Part shown: piece after piece, positions 55,399-64,000 of the stretch | Numbering within the stretch: the first letter of the stretch is position 1 | How the letters are laid out: every line of letters begins with the position of its first letter | Program-made: the position numbers and the translations under genes | DNA from: Galaxea fascicularis | Taxonomy: Eukaryota; Cnidaria; Anthozoa; Scleractinia; Euphylliidae | Length of the DNA: 64,000 nucleotides | Direction of reading: 5' to 3' | Assembly: GCA_948470475.1 (NCBI GenBank) | Contig: OX419336.1 | Span: 1,557,001 to 1,621,000 of the forward strand | The notes under the pieces: model-generated | Databases searched by the model: none | What the model saw: only the letters and a program-made list of their open reading frames with translations | Told to the model about the DNA's origin: nothing

Positions 55399-56750
55399 GT
55401 TAAACCACACCACAAAATTTGGCAAGGCTAAGCAACGCTGCTTAAAATTCAAACTAATTTTCATTTGTTTGTAACACCCCATGTCAGCGGATTACGATGA
55501 GTGAACGTGTTAATACACTGGAATCCTAACTTCACGCTCCTTTAAAACCATCCTTCAATGATTCGTCGCCTGTCCCATTGTTCGAACAAAAATGCAGCCT
55601 AAAGAAATAACATGTAATTAGCCTATGTAGAGATCATGGGCATTCGTTGGGAGATAAATATACTCAATTGACTAAAAATACCAGAAGCAACATCGCCCAA
55701 TCAGTCTGACAAGTGGGCTTCGTTAACGTGTTAGTTGCTCGGTGTTTTCAGGCCGATCCAAATATTTTACATTGTAGATTACGCTATGAATTTTTAATGC
55801 AGTACAAAAAGAGGTGAGACAAAAGGCACTCCCGTTAGTTCGAGCGGTGTCCGCCGTGTGCTGCTGAGGTTCATTTTGAAATCCTTGGTTCGCGGTCTTA
55901 TTGATGTGCGCTGTGAAAGATCAGAGTTCTCTACAGGTTAGTTCTTCTAGAAATTTTATCTGGTTTGAATGTGAAATTTGTCTTGGCAAGTTATTGCCGG
56001 CAACATCAAGCGAACATCAGCGATTTAAGTTTCGTTCTTGAACATGGCCGGTTAATCTGAACAAAATCTTGTCAGACGAACTCAATCTGATTTCGTTGCT
56101 CAGTTTCGAGATGATGATGTGAGCGTCGTAAGATTTTCTGTCGCTAAACAGCAACATTTCGCATCCAGACCCGAGTGTATACACTTTTAAGTAACTGGTC
56201 TCCTTTTCTTCTCTCTTGTTAGTTAGATGACATAATGAGTGAATTATAACTTACACGATTGGTGGAGCGTACAGGAACGATGCGAAAAAATCCACGATTA
56301 CAGAAGGTAAGATTTCACCGGATTTTTTTTTTTTTAATTCGTTTGTTCGTCCATCTTTCTCTTGCATGAAACCGTGACGCACCGTAATCCCGCAACATAA
56401 TTATAGGGAGCTTTAAATGAGTACTGTCACCAGGAGTTTTGCTGTTTTTGGTTCAGTTCTGCCAAAATAACTGCCTTTTACCTGTTATCGTGTAAAAAAG
56501 CAGGGAGAGCCAACCAAAATAACCTTTTTGGCGATTTTTCAGCGCATAGCTTGAAATTTTGAAATAATTGGCAAGCTTTTCAAATTTCAATCCATTTCCA
56601 TCCTCGCCATCTTTGATGGAATACGGGAGCTTATGCTGTCAATGCAGTACTACGGTATTTAGGAGCAAAACCAGACCATTATTTTAAGGTTTCCACTGAT
56701 GCATTAGCACCTTTTAACCTTTTAAGTGATGGTACAATAGCGTGACAGTG
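55399..56750. other. Gap without recognised gene
   Basis: A short ATG-led stretch MRKNPRLQK followed by GTAAGA at 56281-56308 looks like a tiny first exon but has no support beyond the donor. Nothing else is recognised. Confidence 0.3.
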
Positions 56751-57072
56751 CCCCTTTAAGCAACGAGCACGGGAACGGCAACGAGAACGCCACAAAACAA
56801 CGGGATTAATGAGCAAAAACGATCGCTCCACTGCACTTGCGTTAACAACAACGTGAAATGACCTAAATTTAGGTTTTCTCGAGAACGTGTTCGCACGACG
56901 GCAGGTTTTCCTTCCTTCTTTGCTGTAACACCGCTCACAGTAATTTAGACCATGGACAGCTCATGTTGAACGAACTGGAATAATCGAGAAAAAAGTTACC
57001 AAAACGAGAAGTTGTATTTTGAAATGACGTTTTCGTCACAGTCGCCGTCGTCGTTGCTTAAGCTCCCTATTA
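56751..57072. mobile_element. MITE family 2, fuller copy (about 320 bp)
   Basis: The left end CCCTTTAAGCAACGAGCACG GGAACGGCAACGAGAACG is mirrored by CGTTTTCGTCACAGTCGCCG TCGTCGTTGCTTAAGC at the right. The interior shares conserved words with 54254-54502. No coding capacity. Confidence 0.65.
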
Positions 57073-57239
57073 TGCTGTTTTTGCGACTGCATGCGACAGC
57101 GTCAAATTCTATTGCTATCCGAGTCGAAATTCTGTTGAATAAGTGGCCACGATGCCCTACCGTCTGTCTATATTATGTGGTCCGCTCTGTTTTTATTGTG
57201 CAATAAATATTGTCTAATCGATCGGTTTCTATCTTTCAG

Positions 57240-57415
57240 GTCAAAATGTGAATGGTTATGAAAAACATATGGTTGGGGAACGCAAGCCAACAATGTTCAA
57301 TCACCCTGCCACTCAAGCTACAGCTAATTCAGATAAGTCCAACACGTGTTATTCAATTCAGTTAACTGGAGTAACGTGGCTACAAGCCCATAGCTTTTGT
57401 TTAAAATTTACTTGA
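57240..57415 (+). CDS. Possible terminal exon, unrecognised (weak)
   Basis: After a good acceptor (TTTCTATCTTTCAG) the third frame is open for 57 codons to a TGA: QNVNGYEKHMVGERKPTMFN and so on. It requires a phase-1 upstream exon. The first half looks coding-like, while the second half resembles read-through intron or UTR. No domain is recognised. It could equally be a chance frame. Confidence 0.2.
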
Positions 57416-57699
57416 AATAATAAGGTCGACCAATTGGCGGTATCTAGTATGTTTTTGCAGATTGCTAGTCAATTAATTTCCATTTATTTGAATTAGGAAC
57501 TTTTCGTAAAGTCTATATCGTTTTAACGGTGGGGACAAACATCTCTATACAGTGATACCTAAGAAGATAGGGGAAAGTTTGGGTTTTTCCTTTACCGCCA
57601 AATTTCAAGGATTCCGAAAAATAAACACCGTGAATTTCAAAACGAATTCGTTTGTATTGATTCATACATAAATCATGCATTCAAGTTAGTCCTTTCCAC

Positions 57700-58085
57700 G
57701 CCAAGTGGTGATTAGGGACCTCCTAAGAGATTTACTTGGAGGTTTCTGTAACCCATCAGAGGCTCCTGGGGATAAGTGGCCAGCCCACCCCTGACGTGTG
57801 CGAGGGCAGACGAAAACAGCACCAAGAACTTATGTTCCCTACTCTAAGTTTCATTCGGCGTGTGGGTTCTTTGACATCCCCTTCCAGTTTCACGTGTGGA
57901 ACAGTGTAGGAGATAAGGTTAGCGGCTACTGTCCAATGACGCGATTATCTGAACTGAAGCAGTCGTTAGAGCGGTACACAGCCAGCATGATCTTACCAGG
58001 AACCCTGGTTTGTGGTCCGGTCTGGGGTTTGAGCCCGCGACCTCCTGCTCAGCAGTCCGATATTCTGCCAACCGAAGTAGCATCA
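57700..58085 (-). repeat. tRNA-derived SINE (minus strand), family 3
   Basis: On the minus strand the right end reads CTTCGGTTGGCAGAATATCG (A-box region) and then GGTCGCGGGCTCAAACCCC (B-box), a tRNA-like head. The body contains CAGCATGATCTTACCAGG and ACCTCCTAAGAGATT in plus orientation. The same body words occur reversed at 63.1-63.45 kb. An open plus-strand frame of 117 codons across it is not a gene. Confidence 0.65.
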
Positions 58086-59265
58086 ACAATAAAGCGCTTT
58101 TTCAACTGCATCGCTGTCACGAAATTTTCTATTTTTTTTGTCACGTTCTAATTTAGCTTTTTGTTTCAGTTTTTCGGTCTTAGTATTTCGTATGGTCCTA
58201 GTGTTAATTAACCAGTGTTAATTCAACGTTGTAGTGTAGTGGTTTGTAATTAGAGATGTATTTGAACGTAGTCTGTAACTAAAAGCGTGTAAGTTTATGT
58301 TCTTAAGTGTTGATTTAGTAAAGCGTTGCTATCATAGGATTGTAAGGTATCGTGTTTAGCACATAGGAGTGTAAGTAACATAGGTGAAAATAGTAACATA
58401 GGAGTGGAAGGTACCGCGTTTTACAATAATTATGTATGTTAAGTGCTAATTGCTAAACTAATTATGCCTATATATAAATGTAAGTTTCGTGGTTACTGGC
58501 TGAAGTGGCAAACAGTCGGTTGTTGGAAAGTTGACGAAAGAATTGAGAAGAGGAGCTGAACGGCCTTTCCTTGCTAAAAGACATTAGCAGACGCCGACCA
58601 AGGTTCAAGGACAAAACCCATTTGTCATTGGCAGTGTTTGTGGGCCTGAGGGTAGAAGGAAGAAGAAGTTGAGAAGTTTTACGGAGAGAAACGGCGCGTT
58701 GACTGTGGACCTAGCTGTAAAAGCAAAGAAACAGTTGGAAAGTAAAAGCTTGATATACCTTTAAGGGGATTTGCCTGCGGGGGAATGAAAGGGAGGGCAC
58801 TTCGAAAAGTTTACCCCGCCCGGTTTGTAGTCTACGTTTTGATTTAATTATACTCTGGCGTAGTCTCGATAGAAATCAGTAGAAATCGATTGGATGATTA
58901 AGAACAAATCAATGCAGTTGAACTGAATCCTTGTTGCTATCAGAAGAAGATAACAACAAAAAACGTGAACAAAAATATTTGAATTGTTATCAAAAAGCAA
59001 AGTAGATAACAACGAGAACATTTCTGATCCATATATATGGCTTATAAGCAATACTGTAACTTCCGTATGTTTTGCAGTAGATAACAATTGCAAAACTACT
59101 TCTACGGGGAATTCGAACTGGTTGAGATCACTGTCTACGGACAAATCGTGTCAGCGTACGAATGACTTCGAACTTTTTCAGCAGTCGATGGCAGTGGACA
59201 ACAATCGTAAACTACAAAATGTGGTTCTATTTCCCGGACACTTTTCCTCTCGGTCAAACACTCCT
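58086..59265. other. Gap without recognised gene
   Basis: No exon is supported. The 98-codon minus frame and the 107-codon plus frame at 58.85-59.3 kb overlap each other and lack domains. Confidence 0.35.
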
Positions 59266-59304
59266 CTTTCTTCTTCTTCTTCTTCTTCTTCTTCTTCTTC
59301 TTCG
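59266..59304. repeat. (CTT)n microsatellite
   Basis: About thirteen TCT/CTT units. They give poly-Ser in one frame. Confidence 0.9.
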
Positions 59305-59625
59305 TAACGCAAAATCCATTCCAATGGGGAATGGCAAGTAGCCCACTATAACTTTCTATCGGCCGGAGTTGTCTCGTTTAGTCGGCAAGCTCATTTCCTC
59401 TTCAAAAAGTTCACCGACGCACATTTCGTTGCTTCGTAAGCTGCAGTGTTTTACTTTCATTGAAGTAATTCCTCTCGAAATACACAAAAAAGGTTTAGTT
59501 TTCGGAAACAGTTATCTCGTAGCAAAGTTTTTCAGTTTCAGTTTCGGAATCAAAGCTTGACCAAGGCCCAAATTTCTGAGGAAGATTAAAGTAATACCTC
59601 GATAATATTTTGGGAACTTATTGGA

Positions 59626-59893
59626 GGCAGGATGGCCGAGTGGTTTAGGGCGCTGGATTTCAATGCGGTGGCCCGGGTTCAAATCCCGCTCTAGCCACTA
59701 GCTGGTGTTGTTCTGGGTTCGTGCCTGGTTCAACTCCTCGGTCATCCTTGTAAATAGCCAACTGGTCTGCCTCCCGCCAGTTGGGATTCTTAACTCTGTT
59801 GTGTTCATTTGTATGATTTGTTTCATTGTCCCTGAAAAGCCCCTCTAGGGGAGTGGTCAATTAAGTATTTATTTATTTATTTATTTATTTATT
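59626..59893 (+). repeat. tRNA-Leu-derived SINE with (TTTA)n tail
   Basis: The head GGCAGGATGGCCGAGTGGTT closely follows the start of animal tRNA-Leu. The B-box GGGTTCAAATCCCG is intact, and the head ends CTAGCCA at 59697. The anticodon region is shortened, so it is not a functional tRNA. The body includes CTCCTCGGTCATCCTTGTAA and GCCCCTCTAGGGGAGTGGTC, and the 3' end is a run of TTTA units. Head - body - simple tail is the standard SINE layout. Confidence 0.85.
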
Positions 59894-62800
59894 GTAATAT
59901 CGGAACAAGATGAAGGCCGAAAACCTTTGGAGAAAACACCACTCAATAAAACGTTTACTGCCAGAGAACAGCAAATTACTCTGGTGACAAGCCTTCGGAT
60001 CTGCCATTTGTATGAATTGGTTTGCCAGGCCCGGGAAAGTTTGTTTCAGTGGTCAACAACTGAGACATAAAAGTTGGTTTGCATAACTGAGGAAAATTTC
60101 TAACTAAACTGTATATGTACTTGTCTTTCAGTTTAAAATTAGAAAATTCATAACAGTGTGTAAATTTCGTTGAAAAGACGAATTCGTCGTCACGAAAATG
60201 CAACGCCAAATTCGATTGCTACGGACTGAACTGAATCGAATCTGTTTACGACACTCTTGGGTTAACGGGAGTAGCCGACCACATGCTATTTTAATATGAA
60301 ACTTTCCGTTGTTGCTTTCTCGAAAGTAAATATGAAGTCAAATGCAAAAACAATCCGGGAACTACATACCGTAGTTACTGATTAACATCAGCAACGTTTT
60401 GATTTCAGCGATTCTCAAATCAAAGGAACTCGTGTATTGACGCGCCGGAAGATTCTCGGAATGTGCACGATTTGTTTGTATTGATTGTTCCTTGCGTAAC
60501 TTTGGAAGCTTTATTTTAAGGTGGTTTGTCATAGAATTATAAGATTATCACATACTGGGTGCCCTATTCTTGATCTAAATTCAAATCACTCTTTTTTTTA
60601 TTGTTACCAATTCAATAAAACTGAGCCGGTGTTTGTCGATATTTTGCAGATAGAGTAATGCTCTCCAGTTAACACTAACAAAATATCCCAGCACAAGTGT
60701 TCATCGGGTGTCTGAAGCTTCGATTTTAATTTCAGTTTCTTCGATGAAACCTGATATTTTCACAGAAAAACGAAAAAACAAATATAGGTTAACAACCGCA
60801 ATAGCGGTTTCCCAAGAAAGAAAAAATGGCGGAGAGAAATCCCTAGGAGCGAGGTTGCCAAGATCCTTTGCGTTTTTAATTTATACCTTTAAGGCCGATA
60901 CACACAAGGGGTTAGCATACTCCAGGAGCAAAACCCCTCGTGTGTATCGGTCTTTATTCTTTTTTTGTTACAACCGTATTTTCAATGCCGATCCTGTAAA
61001 ATATAAGGCCTCAAGGAGGACATGTGGTTAATTGTAGTGAATACCAACCACAATGGTTCAAAAAGAGTTGTGGAGTTTTAGTTTATTGCTAACTATTCTT
61101 TTACAATTTGAGTGTTCGACATGTACATTCTCTTCACCAATGGGTGCAACATTGCAAAGGTGGACACAATGGTACACAAGAAGTTTTGCGATGTGTCCGC
61201 TGTGATTTTGTTATGTCAGAACCCTTTTGTATACCAGAATTCACGAATTGTCTTTGTTTATGTACATCTCAGATCTGGCCTAAAAAGGTACCCCTTCAGG
61301 GAAAGTAGCTTTGTATAGTTGATTATCTGGATTGTTGGGAGTACTCCCTTTCGATCGACAACTGTGAAATGTATAACTGGAGGGAATGGGTTACAAGTCA
61401 ATTACGTAGAGCATAAATGAAATTGCTTTAAATTTTTGTTTGATATTTAAGGTAATCAAGGGCTTTAAGTAAACAAATCTCAGGATTTGTGAAAAGATCG
61501 TTACGAGTCTGCATAACCTCGCAAAGGACATCATATTACTTTGTAAATAGATCAAAGTGTGTCTACTGACATAATACTAAAGATAAATTTGCTGTTATCA
61601 AGAAAGAACAAGACGCCAAAGGCGTTTACGCAGGATGTGTTGGTCGATGTTTAATACAGTAACACTAAATTTGAATGGTTGCCCACAGTGAGAATCTATC
61701 TTTTCATACGTACAAATAAATGGAATGTAAACAATTAGTAGAGTATTACAAGCATCGTTCGATAAGTTGTGAGTGAAAACACTGGTTCGATTAGTGAACT
61801 CGCTGGTTCGATTCACGGCGTGAACTCATTGGTTTGATCAATGGAACACTGGTTTCAAGCACACGCCAGCTATCCAATTATTCACGGGTCAATAAACACG
61901 GAAATTGTTGGTTCGATCGCTGGCAAACACAAGTTTATGTCATGACAGTCTGTGCAATTGTTCATCGTTCAATACACAAAACCAAAGCAACGTTAAAATG
62001 CAAAGGCGTTTTATTTTCGGCTCGAATAAAGCTACGCAAAGCAAAGCAAGCGAACTACTAGGCTCTTGTATAGCACAATTTAGGTCAATTTATTGACTCG
62101 AATTGAGCACGTTCTTTTACAAACTTCACTGATCAGACTGATAAAAGTTGTTTGGAAATACAAGACGAATCGAAGGATATAAAAGCACGGTGAAAATTCG
62201 CATCAAAACCTGTAATTTTTTGTAAAGTGGATCCCCAGTCTAAGCAGTCAAACGAACTTCAAAACCACACTTTCTGATCTGTCCTCGAAGAGGGATTTCT
62301 TCGTCATTATCACCACGAAATAGTCACGTCGACCGCCACGTCAAAGCACATGGGAAAACGAGTCTGCAATGTTCTTTGACTACTTATGGCTCACAAAGAT
62401 CGGAGACATTCGACATTCGTACCACGATTTCTCTTGCGCCACGTTTTCGAATCTCCAAATATTTTCATTTGAAATGTAATATTCAATAAAACGGTAGCAA
62501 TTACAAAATGTATGAAAAGCAGTTATTCTCATTACAACCCACGTTAAAAGGTGAAAATCGATTACAATAACTCCGGTAAATCTCGGTGTTTTCGGTCTCA
62601 CTTCGTGAGATTACTCCGAAAGCTTCCGAAAAGTCACGGACACTCTCACTCACGCACCCGATGACATTATGGTGACTGGCTTAACAGCCAGTAACCACAA
62701 AGAATTATTACAATTATTAAAATTAGAGTTGTTATAGTTATTTTTGCCGATTTCTATCGATTTTCTTCAGTACCTTTGCCAGGTATACAAAAAAATTATT

Positions 62801-63069
62801 TTAGTGCCCCTCAGGAGTTTCTGGGATTTTCCAGGACGGAAAGGTGAAACAACATTTACATATCCACAATCCCATGGAAATCTAATCCTTTGCGTTTTGC
62901 CAATCGGTTTCTTTTTAGTTGGCTTTTACGCATAGCACCAGAACCTAAAATATACATTTTTTTCATTGTTTGTTTTCTGCCATCCATCTTTGATTAAGTT
63001 TAGTGATTGCTTGCGACAACAAGGAAAAACAGAAAGCGTAAGATCTTGAGGAACGTCAAACCTTGCTAA
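59894..63069. other. Gap without recognised gene
   Basis: Apart from the hairpin at 60891-60954, no exon, RNA gene or repeat is recognised on either strand. Confidence 0.35.
60891..60954. repeat. Short inverted repeat (23-bp arms)
   Basis: AAGGCCGATACACACAAGGG GTT is mirrored by AACCCCTCGTGTGTATCGGT CTT around a 17-nt loop, with two mismatches. It may be the core of a very small foldback element. Confidence 0.65.
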
Positions 63070-63466
63070 TAAGGGAGGGGAGACTTGGAACACGGTGGGT
63101 TCATGATTTGGGGGTTCAAACTCTCAGACCGGTGCACAAACCAGGGTCCTGGTAAGATCATGCTGGCTGTGTGCTCAACGTCTACTTTAGTTCAGATGAT
63201 CCAGTCAGTGGGCAGTGACGTTAAGCTGCTGGCCTTGTCTCCTTCACCTCCCCACGTAAAACTGGATGGGGACGTAAAAGAAACCACACACTGATCGAAA
63301 AGAGTAGGGACCTTAGTTCGTGTTGCTGTGGTCTGCTCTCAACCACCTAAGGGTGGTTGGGCTGACCACCTGTCTCCAAGAGCCTCTGTTGAGTCGCAGA
63401 AACCTCCTTGGTAACCTCTTAGGAGTGCCACTAGGCATCGAGAAGATTACACACACACACACATTC
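63070..63466 (+). repeat. tRNA-derived SINE family 3, plus-strand copy with (CA)n tail
   Basis: The body words CCAGGGTCCTGGTAAGATCA, GATCCAGTCAGTGGGCAGTG and GAAACCTCCTTGG match the reverse complement of 57.7-58.1 kb. The left end is a degraded tRNA-like head (GGGGGTTCAAACTCTC). It ends in ACACACACACACACA. Confidence 0.65.
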
Positions 63467-63605
63467 TAGTAAAATAACTTCATAGAAGGAATTTCAATTT
63501 GATTTGATCTTCAAATAGTGTAAAGAGAATTTCAGTTCAGGTTTCCTTATTTTTCTATTCGGATGTATCCCACTCTTTCTAATACTGTTTATTTGTTCTC
63601 TCCAG

Positions 63606-63695
63606 TGTTTCAGTCATACAACCGAGATGATGGAGCAAGTGATAGATACAGCCATCAGGGATAACATTTGGTCAAGCACATTCCACTATGGGAAG
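63606..63695 (+). CDS. Probable internal or first coding exon, unrecognised gene (right edge)
   Basis: A pyrimidine-rich acceptor (TTTGTTCTCTCCAG) precedes it and a GTAAGA donor follows. The 90-nt segment is open in one frame: CFSHTTEMMEQVIDTAIRDN IWSSTFHYGK. It could start at either Met of EMMEQ or be fully internal. No family is recognised. The next exon would lie beyond the window. Confidence 0.4.
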
Positions 63696-64000
63696 GTAAG
63701 ATTTCTTTGACCTTGTTAGACGTTCTCTTTTTTGCGTTATTTTAATCAAAATATCCCAATCTCCCTGCTGTCCGATTTACGACGACTCCAACACTGCAAA
63801 CATTTACTGCTATTGCAAGAACTTGGAGTTGGATTTGTTTTACACTGAAGAGTAAGGAAACCGGTATTAAAGACTTCATGGTTAAGCTTCTTTGTAGCCA
63901 CATATATCACTTTTTACCTCGGTTTATAGTTGATTTTCTTTGAGCTTTGGTAAAGAATTGCTGAGACGTAAACTAAGGACAACTTAACGCTCCTCTTTCA

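Noticed and set aside
57798..58151. 117-codon plus-strand ORF
   Set aside because: Antisense to a tRNA-headed SINE that recurs elsewhere in the window.

Overview
This window looks like nuclear DNA of an anthozoan cnidarian, most likely a stony coral. The inference rests on AT-rich DNA with large non-coding gaps, GT-AG spliced genes, short class A GPCR genes with the receptor core on one exon, a pair of Not-type homeobox genes, a selenocysteine-type MsrB1, interstitial TTAGGG-type telomere repeats, and many small transposons and tRNA-derived SINEs. No prokaryotic organisation is present. The species is not determined.

Layout, left to right. (1) 0-1 kb: one minus-strand exon holding the P-loop of a Ras-like small GTPase; its other exons are outside or unrecognised. 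(2) 2-5.4 kb: three small transposons, one of them nested inside a tRNA-derived SINE. (3) 5.5-9.2 kb: a complete three-exon methionine-R-sulfoxide reductase B1 gene on the plus strand whose catalytic codon is TGA (selenocysteine). Its second intron carries a minisatellite and an interstitial telomere tract. (4) 9.7-16 kb: foldback elements, two copies of one MITE and a tRNA-Thr-derived repeat. (5) 17.4-18.6 kb (+) and 29.2-30.2 kb (-): two paralogous class A GPCRs. Between them lie a tetranucleotide array, a 165-bp-arm palindrome carrying hammerhead-ribozyme-like cores, and a two-exon serine carboxypeptidase (SCPEP1-like) on the minus strand. (6) 30.7-38.4 kb: a mobile-element cluster. It holds a TIR element with an 8-bp target duplication that carries a truncated RecQ-helicase-like ORF, an inverted-repeat element with a canonical hammerhead-like core, a 977-bp TIR element, and the 3' end of a Penelope-like retroelement followed by another hammerhead-like core. 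(7) 40.7-50.3 kb: two tandem, same-strand two-exon homeobox genes of Not type with the same intron phase. (8) 51-64 kb: a 20-bp minisatellite, several MITEs, three tRNA-derived SINEs, and one probable exon at the right edge.

The genes do not form one pathway. MsrB1 repairs methionine-R-sulfoxide in proteins. The carboxypeptidase is predicted to be lysosomal or secreted. The GPCRs are orphan receptors, and the homeobox pair should be developmental regulators. The most unusual content is the TGA-recoded selenoenzyme and the repeated association of hammerhead-like RNA cores with Penelope-like and inverted-repeat elements. All calls are by eye, with no database search. Exon boundaries rest on GT/AG signals and reading-frame continuity.
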